A stretch of 37,077 bases of DNA from assembly GCA_030431485.1 (NCBI GenBank), contig JAUIIR010000040.1:1-37077 (forward strand), given 5' to 3'. Positions within the stretch are counted from its first letter, which is position 1. Each line of letters opens with the position of its first letter. Below are positions 8,495-19,513 of the stretch, piece by piece. The translations under genes and the position numbers were made by a program. Source of the stretch: Alphaproteobacteria bacterium (GTDB lineage: Bacteria > Pseudomonadota > Alphaproteobacteria > Rhodobacterales > Rhodobacteraceae). The notes beneath the pieces were generated by a model, which saw nothing but the letters and a program-made list of their open reading frames with translations, did no database searches and had not been told where the DNA came from.

Positions 8495-10822
8495 ATGCAT
8501 TTCCTTAACAGTGCCGGTGATTTCGCCAACAAATCCGCTTCTACTGTGTTGGCGCCCTTGGTGTGTTCCGCCATTCTGGCTGTCCTCTTTATGCTCGCCC
8601 CGGACGGCGCGATGCGACAAGTGTTTGCGACCGCAGGTGTGGTATGCCTTCTGGCAGCCCTAGGCTTAGCGGCGTGGAATGGTATCTGCAGGCTGTTCTT
8701 CAAACGAACGCTGCGCAACATGGCCCGATTGGTTGAACATGACGTTCTACCATGCATCATCACAGGCACCGATGGCGTCATTCGGGAAGCAAATCGGATC
8801 GCCGCGAAAAGCTTACAGGCGCGACGGGGGCAATGTCTGCGCGACGTGGTCGGCGCGCAGGTGGCGGACGCATCAGGCCTCATACACAGGGTTGAGACTG
8901 CGGCATCGGTTGATGGCATCGGAACGGAAAAGGTGGTTCTTCCGGATCGGCATCTGCACCTTAGCGCACATCAGGTGGGTGCAGGTGCGTTGCTTTGGCG
9001 CCTCGAAATGTTTCTGGCCCAAGATGATCCGGCGGCGCAGGGACGTGTACAATATCCCGCGCTAACCCTTGGGCGCGGGGGCACAGTGCTATGGATGAAT
9101 GGTCCTGCCCGCGCACTGGCAGGCGGTCGCATCCGGACCATTAAAGACCTGATCACCGATCCACCTTTGCGACCGGGTCAAACGCATCGGGTTCGAACCG
9201 ATGGCGCTGCGCAGGATTTCACCGTCAACGTGCATCCGGCGGGCATGGGGCGCGAAGAACTGGTGTTCGTGCCATCGAACCAGAGTGATACCGATGCCGA
9301 TCCGGATATGGGGTTTGAAACACTTCCGGTGCCTCTGCTCAAGGTGACGCCGGAGGGCGAGATTGCCAAGGCCAACCGATCCGCGCGTGATCTTTTGCAC
9401 GCCGATGCCGAGAATGACCGGTGTCTCGCCGATCTTATGGAGGGGTTGGGGAGGTCCCTGCCAGACTGGTTGTCAGATGCGGCCGCAGGAAAAGGATTGG
9501 GCCGGTCGGAATTCCTGCGACTGACCCGTCCGGAGCGAGAGGTTTTTGTGCAGGTCACCCTGACCCGGGTTGTCGAAAAAGGCGAGGTGCTTTTGGTTGC
9601 CGTATTGAACGATGCGACAGAGCTGAAAAGCCTTGAAGCGCAATTTGTGCAAAGTCAGAAGATGCAGGCCATCGGCCAGTTGGCGGGTGGTGTGGCGCAT
9701 GACTTCAATAATCTTTTGACTGCAATTTCAGGCCATTGCGACCTGTTGTTGCTGCGCCATGATCAGGGCGATCCGGAATATGGCGACTTGGTACAGATCC
9801 ATCAGAACGCAAACCGCGCCGCCGCTCTGGTTGGGCAATTGCTGGCCTTTTCAAGGAAACAGACCTTGCGGCCAGAACGGCTTGAACTGCGGGATATCCT
9901 GTCCGACCTGACACATCTCCTCAATCGTCTCGTTGGCGAGAAAGTGGCTCTGGAATTGCGCCAGACACCCTCTCTTCCCCCCATTCGCGCCGACAAACGG
10001 CAATTGGAACAGGTGATCATGAACCTTGTCGTCAATGCGCGGGACGCCATGAGAAAAGGCGGCACCATTTTGATCGAAACCGATCAGCGGGTATTGGACA
10101 AACCGATGACACATGGGCGGGCCCGCGTGCCGACCGGCGCATATGTGGTGGTGCGGGTCCAGGATGAAGGTATTGGAATCGCGGTCGATAAGCTCGAAAA
10201 AGTGTTTGAACCCTTCTACACGACCAAGCGCACCGGAGAGGGAACCGGATTGGGTCTTTCGACCGTCTACGGCATTGTGAAACAGACTGGCGGTTTCATT
10301 TTTGTCGACAGCACGCCTGACAAGGGCAGCGTGTTCACCTTGATGTTCCCGGTCTGTGACGAGCCCGAGCAAACTGTCGCTCTTGCACCGGAACCTGTCC
10401 GCACTGCGCCGCCTCGCTTTGGCGACGGCGTTGTTCTTCTGGTCGAAGATGAAGCGCCCGTGCGTGCCTTTGCGTCCCGTGCCTTGGCGCATCGCGGGTT
10501 TCAGGTGATCGAAGCCGGGACGGCAGAGGACGCGCTTGAACTGCTCGAAGACCCGGACCTGAAGATTGACATCTTTGTCACCGATGTTGTGATGCCCGGC
10601 CTCGATGGCCCAAGCTGGGTGCGCCAGGCGCGGCAAACGCGGCCTGACGTGCCGGTGGTGTTTATGTCAGGCTACGCCGAAGATGTTTTCAAATCCCAAG
10701 GCGCGCGGATTGAAGATTCCGCGTTTCTGGCAAAGCCGTTCTCACTTGTTGAATTGACGGCGATCGTCAATCAACAGATGGCGGCAGCGCCACATGTCTG
10801 CGACGCAGTTGCGGTGCAATAG
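8495..10822 (+). CDS. cckA: Hybrid sensor histidine kinase CckA
   Basis: A 775-residue membrane kinase that, through the phosphotransferase ChpT, controls the master regulator CtrA (cell cycle in Caulobacter; motility and gene-transfer agents in Rhodobacterales). Two membrane segments lie at about 17-35 and 42-62. Degenerate PAS-like regions follow (about 75-375). The HisKA motif GGVAHDFNNLLTAISGH carries the phospho-acceptor H402. The HATPase part has NLVVNARDA, DEGIGI and GEGTGLGLSTVYGI boxes. The C-terminal receiver domain begins VVLLVEDE, with phospho-Asp about D697 (VTDVVMPGLDG) and a conserved Lys in LAKPF. The start is ATG 8495, with AAGGG upstream; a TTG one codon earlier is less likely. 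It ends one base from the convergent sulfotransferase gene. Confidence 0.93.
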   Translation: MHFLNSAGDFANKSASTVLAPLVCSAILAVLFMLAPDGAMRQVFATAGVVCLLAALGLAAWNGICRLFFKRTLRNMARLVEHDVLPCIITGTDGVIREANRIAAKSLQARRGQCLRDVVGAQVADASGLIHRVETAASVDGIGTEKVVLPDRHLHLSAHQVGAGALLWRLEMFLAQDDPAAQGRVQYPALTLGRGGTVLWMNGPARALAGGRIRTIKDLITDPPLRPGQTHRVRTDGAAQDFTVNVHPAGMGREELVFVPSNQSDTDADPDMGFETLPVPLLKVTPEGEIAKANRSARDLLHADAENDRCLADLMEGLGRSLPDWLSDAAAGKGLGRSEFLRLTRPEREVFVQVTLTRVVEKGEVLLVAVLNDATELKSLEAQFVQSQKMQAIGQLAGGVAHDFNNLLTAISGHCDLLLLRHDQGDPEYGDLVQIHQNANRAAALVGQLLAFSRKQTLRPERLELRDILSDLTHLLNRLVGEKVALELRQTPSLPPIRADKRQLEQVIMNLVVNARDAMRKGGTILIETDQRVLDKPMTHGRARVPTGAYVVVRVQDEGIGIAVDKLEKVFEPFYTTKRTGEGTGLGLSTVYGIVKQTGGFIFVDSTPDKGSVFTLMFPVCDEPEQTVALAPEPVRTAPPRFGDGVVLLVEDEAPVRAFASRALAHRGFQVIEAGTAEDALELLEDPDLKIDIFVTDVVMPGLDGPSWVRQARQTRPDVPVVFMSGYAEDVFKSQGARIEDSAFLAKPFSLVELTAIVNQQMAAAPHVCDAVAVQ

Positions 10823-10823
10823 A

Positions 10824-11438
10824 TTAGACCGCCGGGGTGTCCCGCACCGGTATCGACTCCCATAGCGCGAATTCCGAAGCGCGCGCCTGCCTGATCTGAT
10901 TTTCGATCCGGGGCGAGATCTCCAACGGCATCCGGGGCGACACATTGGCATCAGGAATCGCGGGCAAAGTGCCTAGGCGCTCTGTCAGAAACGCCTGTAT
11001 TCCGGGTTGATCTTCGTAGCGAAAGAAATGCCGAACGGCCGTGCCATTCGGCCGCGTTTCGACGAATTTGGCCTGATTGCCGACATTTGCAAAAGGCGGT
11101 GGTGACGGATCGCAACAGGCCTCAAGAAAGGCATCAAAAGCGACGTCCTTGGTCGATGTGGGCCGACCGTCCAATGCCGGACGCTGGCGGTAGCGATACC
11201 AACTGCTCAACCAGCTGAGCGGCTCGCGGATCACTGCCATCAACTCCAGATCCGAGGCCCCCATTTTTTCAAACATCGGGCGGAAGAAGCGGTTGTAGCG
11301 ATAAAGTGGCGCATGTTTGAGTTCGGGAGGGTCACTCACCACCACGGATGCCCTGTGCGCCAAGGCCTGCATATAGGCATGCGTGCCGGTCTTTGGCACC
11401 GACAGAAGAACCAGCCGCTCGTTCCAGAAGACCATCAT
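10824..11438 (-). CDS. Small sulfotransferase-like protein
   Basis: A 204-residue protein with the 5'-PAPS-binding loop of sulfotransferases near its N-terminus (LVLLSVPKTGTHAYMQAL) and a 3'-phosphate-binding-like segment VIREPLSWLSSWYRYR. Such enzymes transfer sulfate from PAPS to a hydroxyl or amine; the acceptor is unknown. I start at the ATG at 11438 because GAGGTGG lies at a good distance upstream; a GTG three codons earlier is possible. It sits between cckA and recA, on the opposite strand to both. Its stop codon is one base from that of cckA, so no room exists for a separate terminator. Confidence 0.75.
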   Translation of the reverse strand: MMVFWNERLVLLSVPKTGTHAYMQALAHRASVVVSDPPELKHAPLYRYNRFFRPMFEKMGASDLELMAVIREPLSWLSSWYRYRQRPALDGRPTSTKDVAFDAFLEACCDPSPPPFANVGNQAKFVETRPNGTAVRHFFRYEDQPGIQAFLTERLGTLPAIPDANVSPRMPLEISPRIENQIRQARASEFALWESIPVRDTPAV

Positions 11439-11518
11439 ACACGCCACCTCGGTTCATTCCGCGCGTTTATAAACCACTCCTTAACCAAAGCGCGCAACAG
11501 TGAGCGGGAAAATAATCA

Positions 11519-11547
11519 TTGAAATGTTCGCGTTTTGATCTCATAAG
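11519..11547 (+). promoter_or_regulatory. recA promoter (-35 TTGAAA, 17 bp, -10 CATAAG)
   Basis: TTGAAA at 11519-11524 and CATAAG at 11542-11547 are separated by exactly 17 bases. The spacer contains an SOS box, and a second box covers the expected transcription start. Spacing and operator placement together make this a credible LexA-controlled promoter about 75 bases before the recA ATG. Confidence 0.7.
11526..11540 (+). promoter_or_regulatory. SOS (LexA) box GTTC-N7-GATC in the recA promoter spacer
   Basis: GTTC at 11526 and GATC at 11537 are spaced by 7 bases, a variant of the alphaproteobacterial GTTC-N7-GTTC LexA site that, as I recall, was described for Rhodobacter recA. It lies between the -35 and -10 hexamers, where repressor binding would affect polymerase. 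Confidence 0.75.
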
Positions 11548-11553
11548 GAATGA

Positions 11554-11568
11554 GAACAAGAGGCGAAC
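11554..11568 (-). promoter_or_regulatory. Second SOS (LexA) box GAAC-N7-GAAC near the recA start point
   Basis: GAAC at 11554 and GAAC at 11565 with 7 bases between are the exact reverse complement of GTTC-N7-GTTC. It starts about where transcription from the -10 CATAAG should begin. Confidence 0.75.
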
Positions 11569-11619
11569 AAAAGCAGCAATTGCCGCCCCGGACGGGGTGT
11601 GGAATAAGGATCGAAAGCA

Positions 11620-12696
11620 ATGGCAACGGCAGATCTTCTTACCATGGATAGCAAGCGAGACGCGAACAAACAAAAGGCTCTCGATTCGGCGCTGGCACAG
11701 ATCGAACGCCAGTTCGGAAAAGGGTCGATCATGAAGCTGGGTGGCGAAAACGCCATGCGCGACATTGAGGCGACCTCGACGGGCTCGCTGGGCCTCGACA
11801 TTGCGCTTGGGATCGGCGGGCTACCCAAAGGGCGCATCATTGAAATTTATGGCCCTGAAAGTTCGGGCAAGACAACGCTGACGCTACATGCTGTGGCGGA
11901 AGAACAGAAAAAGGGCGGCGTTTGCGCCTTTGTTGACGCGGAACACGCGCTTGATCCGCAATACGCGAAAAAGCTGGGCGTTGATCTGGACGAGTTGCTG
12001 ATTTCGCAACCCGATACCGGCGAACAGGCGCTTGAGATTGTCGATACGCTTGTGCGATCAGGCGCGGTAAACCTCGTCGTGGTCGACTCGGTTGCGGCGC
12101 TCACGCCGAAATCCGAGCTTGAAGGTGATATGGGCGATAGCAGCGTTGGGGTGCATGCCCGTCTCATGAGTCAGGCGATGCGCAAACTCACCAGTTCGAT
12201 TTCACGGTCGAACTGCATGGTGATTTTCATCAACCAGATTCGCATGAAAATCGGTGTGATGTTCGGCAGCCCCGAGACGACCACCGGTGGTAATGCGCTC
12301 AAGTTTTACAGTTCTGTGCGTCTGGACATCCGCCGCATTGGTGCGATCAAGGATCGGGATGAGGTGGTCGGCAACGCAACCCGCGTGAAAGTGGTCAAAA
12401 ACAAGGTGGCCCCGCCGTTCAAGCAGGTCGAATTCGACATCATGTATGGCGAGGGTATCTCAAAGACCGGCGAATTGATTGATCTTGGCGTCAAAGCCGG
12501 TGTCGTTGAAAAATCCGGCGCCTGGTATTCTTATGGCGATGAACGCATCGGGCAGGGGCGTGAAAACGTTAAAACCTTCCTGAAAGAAAACACCGCAATG
12601 GCGTTGGAGATCGAGGATAAGATCCGCGCGGCGCATGGTCTTGATTTCGACATGAGCGCTTCTGACGAGACGGATGACGACGTGCTGGACGGGTAA
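11620..12696 (+). CDS. recA: Recombinase A
   Basis: A 358-residue RecA, the ATP-dependent strand-exchange protein of homologous recombination and the co-protease that triggers LexA self-cleavage. Walker A is GPESSGKTT (78-86, K84). Walker B is [11 protein letters not shown]. The signature [19 protein letters not shown] is fully conserved. The C-terminus is acidic ([10 protein letters not shown]), as usual. The start at 11620 gives the N-terminus [20 protein letters not shown], typical for Rhodobacterales. Two LexA boxes and a good promoter lie upstream, and a hairpin follows at 12730. Confidence 0.98.
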   Translation: MATADLLTMDSKRDANKQKALDSALAQIERQFGKGSIMKLGGENAMRDIEATSTGSLGLDIALGIGGLPKGRIIEIYGPESSGKTTLTLHAVAEEQKKGGVCAFVDAEHALDPQYAKKLGVDLDELLISQPDTGEQALEIVDTLVRSGAVNLVVVDSVAALTPKSELEGDMGDSSVGVHARLMSQAMRKLTSSISRSNCMVIFINQIRMKIGVMFGSPETTTGGNALKFYSSVRLDIRRIGAIKDRDEVVGNATRVKVVKNKVAPPFKQVEFDIMYGEGISKTGELIDLGVKAGVVEKSGAWYSYGDERIGQGRENVKTFLKENTAMALEIEDKIRAAHGLDFDMSASDETDDDVLDG

Positions 12697-12729
12697 CACA
12701 GCTCGGGTTCACATGTCGGGAATGTGAAG

Positions 12730-12757
12730 CAGGGTGGCGGATGCGTCACCCTGTTTG
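12730..12757 (+). terminator. Likely Rho-independent terminator after recA
   Basis: A perfect 7-bp stem CAGGGTG/CACCCTG (12730-12736, 12747-12753) with a 10-base loop lies 34 bases after the recA stop. The T-tract is short (TTT), so termination may be partial. Confidence 0.5.
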
Positions 12758-12860
12758 CGTATCCGGGCGACCTCTGCTGTGGACAGCCCCGTAACCAAGG
12801 GCTATTTCAGGCCAAACCCGGAACGCCCGGACCCCGAATACCTAGCAGGTCAGGTCTCAC

Positions 12861-15536
12861 ATGCCCACGCTGAACGATATCCGCTCAACTTTTCTGAATT
12901 ATTTTGAGAAACAGGGACATGAGGTGGTGGCCTCAAGCCCGCTTGTGCCGCGCAACGACCCGACGCTGATGTTCGCGAATTCGGGCATGGTTCAGTTCAA
13001 GAACTTGTTTACCGGTGTCGAGCACCGCGACTACAAGCGCGCAACGACAGCCCAGAAATGTGTGCGCGCCGGCGGGAAACACAACGACCTCGACAATGTG
13101 GGATACACCGCGCGTCATCACACCTTCTTTGAAATGCTGGGGAATTTCAGCTTTGGCGATTATTTCAAAGAAGAGGCGATCCCTTTCGCTTGGGAGCTGA
13201 TCACCAAGCATTTCGGCATCCCGGCCGAGCGTCTTTACGTCACAATCTATCATACCGATGACGAGGCGTTCGAGATCTGGAAAAAGGTCGGCGTGCCGGA
13301 AAGCCGGATTATCCGCATCGCTACGTCGGACAATTTCTGGCAGATGGGTCCAACCGGTCCGTGCGGTCCGTGTACCGAGATTTTCTATGATCACGGGGAC
13401 CACATTTGGGGTGGCCCTCCGGGCAGTCCGGAAGAAGACGGCGACCGGTTCATCGAGATCTGGAACATCGTTTTCATGCAGAACGAGCAGTTCGAAGATG
13501 GCTCGATGAAGGCGCTCGACATGCAGTCGATCGACACCGGCATGGGGCTGGAGCGGATCGGCGCGCTGCTGCAGGGTAGCCATGACAATTACGACACCGA
13601 CACGATGCGCGCGCTGATAGAAGCTTCTGCGGATGTGACCTCGTCCGATCCCGATGGTCCGGGCAAGACCCATCACCGCGTGATCGCGGACCACCTGCGG
13701 TCGACCTCGTTCCTGATCGCGGATGGCGTGATGCCGTCGAATGACGGGCGCGGCTACGTGCTGCGCCGGATCATGCGGCGTGCGATGCGCCACGCGCACC
13801 TGCTGGGTTCTCAGGATCCGGTGATGCACCGATTGGTGCCCGCGCTGGTCGGCCAGATGGGCGCAGCCTATCCCGAACTGCCGCGCGCACAGGCGTTGAT
13901 CGAAGAGACGTTGCGGCTGGAAGAGACACGGTTCAAGCAGACGCTGGATCGGGGGCTTAAGCTGCTCGATGACGAATTGAGCGGTCTGGCCGAAGATGCC
14001 CCGCTGCCGGGCGCCGCTGCCTTCAAACTCTACGACACCTACGGTTTTCCGCTTGATCTGACGCAGGACGCGCTGCGGGAAAAAGGCCGGACGGTGGACA
14101 CGGACGGGTTCGATGCCGCGATGGCGGAACAGAAAGCCAAGGCGCGGGCTGCATGGTCGGGCACAGGCGAATCCGCAGACCTCGCGATATGGTTTGATCT
14201 GGCCGAAACTCACGGCGCGACGGATTTTCTGGGCTATGACACCGAAACCGCCGAAGGCCAGATGCTGGCGCTGATCAAAGACGGTGCGGTGGTGGATACG
14301 CTCTCTGAGGGTGACACCGGCTGGATTGTGCTGAACCAGACACCGTTCTACGGCGAATCCGGTGGTCAGGTGGGTGACACCGGCTGGCTGCGTCGCCTTG
14401 AGGACGAGGACGATCAGGCCGAAGTGACCGACACCCAGCGTATGGGGGGCGGCAAGGTGTTTGCGCATCACGTCACGATCAAGAGCGGCACGTTTAAAAA
14501 GGGTGAGGCGGTGCAGCTTGAGGTGGATCACAGCCGCCGCACCGCGATCCGCGCGAACCATTCGGCCACGCACTTGCTGCACGAGGCGCTGCGCCGCGCG
14601 CTTGGCGATCACGTTGCACAGCGTGGCTCGCTCAACGCGCCGGACCGGCTGCGGTTTGACTTCAGCCACGGTAAGGCGCTGACACAGGATGAACTGCGGC
14701 AGGTTGAGGCGGAGGTGAACGCCTATATCCGGCAGAACGCGGCCGTTGAGACCCGCATCATGACACCCGACGATGCACGGGCGATTGGCGCGCAGGCTCT
14801 GTTTGGCGAGAAATACGGCGACGAGGTGCGTGTCGTGTCGATGGGCACGCAGACCGGCTCGGGCAAGGGCACGAATGGCAACACCTATTCGCTGGAGCTT
14901 TGCGGCGGTACCCATGTTCAGCGCACCGGTGACATCGGTGTGTTCGTGACGCTGGGCGACAGCGCGTCGAGTGCGGGTGTGCGCCGGATCGAGGCACTGA
15001 CCGGGGCCGATGCGTTCCGCTACCTGTCTGAGCAGGACCACCGTCTGGCCGAAGTGGCGCTTGAGTTGAAGGCGCAAGCGATCGATGTGCCGGCACGGGT
15101 GCGTGCGCTGCTCGATGAGCGCAAGACGCTGTCGAACGAGGTGGCGCAACTGCGCCGCGAATTGGCGATGGCCGGTGGCGCGGGGCAGGGCGGCAATTCC
15201 GAGGCGCGCGAGATCAATGGTGTGAATTTCCTGGCACAGGTTCTGACTGGCGTGTCAGGTAAGGACCTGCCGCCGCTGATCGACGAGCACAAGCAACGGC
15301 TTGGCTCCGGAGCGGTTCTGTTGATCGCGGATACCGGTGGCAAGGCGGCTGTGGCCGCTGGGGTGACCGATGACCTGACCAGCACTGTGTCGGCCGTTGA
15401 TCTGGTCAAAGCCGCCGTGCCAGAATTGGGCGGTAAGGGCGGCGGTGGCCGTCCGGACATGGCGCAGGGCGGTGGTGCTTCGGCGTCGAATGCCGATGCT
15501 GCGATCAAGGCCGCCGAAGCCGTTTTGGGAGGATAA
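12861..15536 (+). CDS. alaS: Alanyl-tRNA synthetase
   Basis: An 891-residue class II synthetase that charges tRNA-Ala. The N-terminal catalytic core starts [17 protein letters not shown] and contains [14 protein letters not shown] and GMGLERIG. The editing domain has the zinc-binding H567-x3-H571 (HSATH) and C681/H685 (CGGTH). A C-terminal C-Ala/DHHA1 domain ends in [16 protein letters not shown], as is typical. The length matches the family. It follows recA after 164 bp, with a hairpin between, so it probably has its own promoter. The DUF1330 gene follows after 3 bp. Confidence 0.98.
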   Translation: MPTLNDIRSTFLNYFEKQGHEVVASSPLVPRNDPTLMFANSGMVQFKNLFTGVEHRDYKRATTAQKCVRAGGKHNDLDNVGYTARHHTFFEMLGNFSFGDYFKEEAIPFAWELITKHFGIPAERLYVTIYHTDDEAFEIWKKVGVPESRIIRIATSDNFWQMGPTGPCGPCTEIFYDHGDHIWGGPPGSPEEDGDRFIEIWNIVFMQNEQFEDGSMKALDMQSIDTGMGLERIGALLQGSHDNYDTDTMRALIEASADVTSSDPDGPGKTHHRVIADHLRSTSFLIADGVMPSNDGRGYVLRRIMRRAMRHAHLLGSQDPVMHRLVPALVGQMGAAYPELPRAQALIEETLRLEETRFKQTLDRGLKLLDDELSGLAEDAPLPGAAAFKLYDTYGFPLDLTQDALREKGRTVDTDGFDAAMAEQKAKARAAWSGTGESADLAIWFDLAETHGATDFLGYDTETAEGQMLALIKDGAVVDTLSEGDTGWIVLNQTPFYGESGGQVGDTGWLRRLEDEDDQAEVTDTQRMGGGKVFAHHVTIKSGTFKKGEAVQLEVDHSRRTAIRANHSATHLLHEALRRALGDHVAQRGSLNAPDRLRFDFSHGKALTQDELRQVEAEVNAYIRQNAAVETRIMTPDDARAIGAQALFGEKYGDEVRVVSMGTQTGSGKGTNGNTYSLELCGGTHVQRTGDIGVFVTLGDSASSAGVRRIEALTGADAFRYLSEQDHRLAEVALELKAQAIDVPARVRALLDERKTLSNEVAQLRRELAMAGGAGQGGNSEAREINGVNFLAQVLTGVSGKDLPPLIDEHKQRLGSGAVLLIADTGGKAAVAAGVTDDLTSTVSAVDLVKAAVPELGGKGGGGRPDMAQGGGASASNADAAIKAAEAVLGG

Positions 15537-15539
15537 ACA

Positions 15540-15827
15540 ATGCCTGCACTCTGGATTGCCCATGTCACTGTCACGGACCCCGAATCCTATGCCAAATATG
15601 CCGAGCTCGCAGGCCCGGCGATTGCCAAACACGGCGGGCATTTCATTGCCCGCGGTGGTCGGTATGTGCAGCTTGAGGGCCAGGAACGGCCGCGCAACAT
15701 TGTTGCCAAATTTCCGTCCGTTGAGGCGGCGGAGGCGTGCTACAACAGCCCAGAGTATCAGCAGGCGTTAGACCATGCCCGCGATGCGTCTGAGCGCGAA
15801 TTGCTGATCGTCGAAACAACCGAGTGA
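15540..15827 (+). CDS. DUF1330 family protein
   Basis: A 95-residue protein with the dimeric alpha/beta-barrel fold expected of DUF1330: ALWIAHVTVTDPESYAKY at the start, ARGGRY in the middle and FPSVEAAEACYNSPEYQQA near the end. No reaction is established for the family. The ATG at 15540 is 3 bp after the alaS stop, and the next gene overlaps its own stop, so it is probably the middle of an alaS-DUF1330-MOSC unit. Confidence 0.85.
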   Translation: MPALWIAHVTVTDPESYAKYAELAGPAIAKHGGHFIARGGRYVQLEGQERPRNIVAKFPSVEAAEACYNSPEYQQALDHARDASERELLIVETTE

Positions 15828-16315
15828 TCAATCTCAAAAAACTGATGTCCCGCCACGCGCAGGACGGATGTTTGGAATGGATCGGCGTACGGCCTGAACG
15901 GCACGCCGATCTTTTGTTTTTGGACGAGGCTGAGATCACTTTCGGCGGTCTGGCCGGGGATCACGCACGCCCCGGAAAGCGTGCTGTAACACTGATCCAA
16001 TCTGAGCATATTCCGGTTATTGCCGCACTGGCCGGTCACGGAACAGTTGCGCCAGAGACCCTGCGGCGCAATCTGGTGGTGTCACGGTTGAACTTGGCAG
16101 CATTGCGTGGTGCCGTGATCGCGGTTGGAAGTGCGCACCTTCATATCTCGAAGATCTGTGCTCCCTGTTCACGGATGGAAACGGCCTTGGGGCACGGGGG
16201 CTACAGCGCGATGCGCGGGCATGGTGGCTGGTGTGCAGAAGTGATCGAACCGGGTCACGCCAAACTTGGCGACCCGGTTCGAATTCTGGAACATGGTTTG
16301 AAATCAGCCTCTTGA
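15824..16315 (+). CDS. MOSC-domain protein
   Basis: A 163-residue protein of the MOSC class (the C-terminal domain of molybdenum-cofactor sulfurases and YiiM-like proteins). Supporting segments are GGLAGDHARPGKRAVTLIQ, RRNLVVSRLNL and the cysteine region ICAPCSRMETALG, ending GDPVRIL. Such domains bind molybdopterin or handle N-hydroxylated compounds; the substrate here is unknown. The proposed GTG start at 15824 overlaps the stop of the previous gene as GTGA, implying translational coupling; an ATG at 15845 is an alternative. It converges on typA with a 14-bp gap. Confidence 0.8.
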   Translation: MINLKKLMSRHAQDGCLEWIGVRPERHADLLFLDEAEITFGGLAGDHARPGKRAVTLIQSEHIPVIAALAGHGTVAPETLRRNLVVSRLNLAALRGAVIAVGSAHLHISKICAPCSRMETALGHGGYSAMRGHGGWCAEVIEPGHAKLGDPVRILEHGLKSAS

Positions 16316-16320
16316 GAGGC
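16307..16320. terminator. Possible bidirectional hairpin between MOSC gene and typA
   Basis: GCCTC-TTGA-GAGGC is a perfect 5-bp stem lying over the MOSC stop codon and just before the typA stop. The T-run is weak on both strands, so the terminator call is tentative. Confidence 0.3.
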
Positions 16321-16329
16321 ATTCTTCAC

Positions 16330-18150
<1,821 letters not shown>

Positions 18151-18467
18151 GAATCTTGGTCTCGTAAAGGGAAGAGTTGGCCGGGGGTTACAAGGGACCG
18201 CCAGAGAAGGCCAGCAAAAAAGCCAAGGGACATAGGTGTTGCCCATCGGGCACCACAGGCGGTTCACGACAGCGTGACCGGGAACCGGCAATAAAGCACT
18301 GATGAGACGGGGTTTTTAGGCGGGGTTTGGCCTGAAACAGACCGCTGTGCAGAAAGCGCTGCCACAGGCGTTGAAACAGGATCAAGGGTGCCGACGTTTA
18401 GACAGCAGCACGGCGGACCGGCACTTGGTTCGATGTGAAACCTGAGGCAAACGAGAAAGGACTTCTC
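18151..18467. other. Divergent promoter region of typA and the outer-membrane protein gene
   Basis: This 317-bp gap contains two compact inverted repeats: GCCC-ATC-GGGC (18241-18251), and GGT-t-CACG-ACAG-CGTG-ACC (18261-18279), the latter also enclosed by CGGTTC/GAACCG. They may be operators, or structure in the 5' leader of the outer-membrane protein mRNA. No clear -35/-10 pair, gene or known RNA is recognised. Confidence 0.4.
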
Positions 18468-19049
18468 ATGAAACGCATTCTGCTTGGAACGGCTTTGGTG
18501 GCCACAGCAGCAACTTCGACCTATGCAGGCAGCGCAGATCCCGCTCCGGCTGAACCCATGATCGTCGCACCAGTCGAGACCACGGCAGCGCCAATGGGCG
18601 GTGACTGGACCGGCGCATATGGCGGTCTGAGCTTTGGCAACCTGTCCGCTGACGCAGACGATCTGGATGATAACGAAGGTGTCTACGGAATCTATGGCGG
18701 CTATGACTATGACTTTGGTCAGTTCGTTGTGGGTGGTGAACTGGACTACCAGACCGGTGAAGACATCCAACTGGGTGGTGTTGAGGTGGATGACGTCCTC
18801 CGCGCGAAAGTACGCGGCGGGTACGACCTTGGCCGTACACTCGTGTACGGCACCGTCGGTGCGGCGCAGTTGAACACCAATACCGGCGATGACACCGGTA
18901 TCGTTGGCGGTGTGGGCGTCGAATACAAAGTGACGGAACAATTCACCGTGGGTGGTGAATACCTCGCCCATCGCTTTGACGATTTCGACGACACTGGCGT
19001 TGATGTTGAAGCCGACACCGTGTCGATCCGGGGGAGCTTCCGCTTCTAA
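18468..19049 (+). CDS. Outer-membrane beta-barrel protein
   Basis: A 193-residue exported protein. A signal peptide (MKRILLGTALVATAATSTYA) precedes a proline/alanine-rich linker and a small barrel (WTGAYGGLSFG onward) of alternating strands rich in Gly, Tyr, Asp and Val. It ends in phenylalanine (RGSFRF), the usual signal for Bam-mediated insertion. It resembles the porin-family/OmpA-type 8-stranded barrels common in Rhodobacterales; no transport role can be assigned. The ATG at 18468 has AGAAAGG upstream. A strong terminator follows the stop, so it is probably a monocistronic, well-expressed gene. Confidence 0.82.
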   Translation: MKRILLGTALVATAATSTYAGSADPAPAEPMIVAPVETTAAPMGGDWTGAYGGLSFGNLSADADDLDDNEGVYGIYGGYDYDFGQFVVGGELDYQTGEDIQLGGVEVDDVLRAKVRGGYDLGRTLVYGTVGAAQLNTNTGDDTGIVGGVGVEYKVTEQFTVGGEYLAHRFDDFDDTGVDVEADTVSIRGSFRF

Positions 19050-19076
19050 GTCGGAAAAACTCGTAAGGTACAACAG

Positions 19077-19108
19077 CGCGCAGCGGTCCCTCCCGCTGCG
19101 CGTTTTTT
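19077..19108 (+). terminator. Strong Rho-independent terminator after the outer-membrane protein gene
   Basis: A perfect 10-bp stem CGCGCAGCGG/CCGCTGCGCG with a 6-base loop is followed by six T residues (19103-19108). The T-run overlaps the stop codon of the convergent SMR gene. Confidence 0.92.
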
Positions 19109-19436
19109 AATGTGTCGCGGTTCCGGAAAAGAGGTTGATCACAAGGATCCCGGCCATGATCAGGGCAATTCCGAGGATCGCTGCCAAATCGAGCTTTTGC
19201 CCGAATACTGCAAAGCCGATTATGGCGATGAACACGATCCCCATGCCCGACCACATCGCATACGCGATACCGACAGGGAATGTGCGCAGCGCAATGGCCA
19301 ACAGATAAAATGCGGCGCCGTAGGCCACAACCACGATAACCGATGGCAACGGGCGGCTGAATTGCTGGCTCGCCTGCAGAGCGGTCGTGCCGATGGTTTC
19401 CGCCAGAACGGCGAACATGAGAATGAGATAGGGCAT
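19107..19436 (-). CDS. Small multidrug resistance (SMR) family transporter
   Basis: A 109-residue, four-helix inner-membrane protein. The conserved glutamate of EmrE-type proton antiporters is E13 in LAETIGTTAL. The later helices contain VGIAYAMWSGMG and the GILVINLFSG end, all SMR hallmarks. Family members export lipophilic cations or guanidinium. The start is the ATG at 19436, with GGAG eight bases upstream. It converges on the outer-membrane protein gene, sharing its terminator, and follows the MttB-like gene on the same strand, 77 bp after that gene's stop. Confidence 0.88.
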   Translation of the reverse strand: MPYLILMFAVLAETIGTTALQASQQFSRPLPSVIVVVAYGAAFYLLAIALRTFPVGIAYAMWSGMGIVFIAIIGFAVFGQKLDLAAILGIALIMAGILVINLFSGTATH

Positions 19437-19513
19437 GAGGTGTCTCCGGTCCGATATGGGTGTCATGGCCCAAGCCGCGCCCGGGGACCAGCCCCCAGCG
19501 CGCAATTGTCGGA

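Noticed and set aside
12933..15149. 738-codon open frame on the minus strand opposite alaS
   Set aside because: It is the antisense of alaS, lacks any recognisable domain and is Arg/His-rich; long antisense frames are expected in GC-rich coding DNA.
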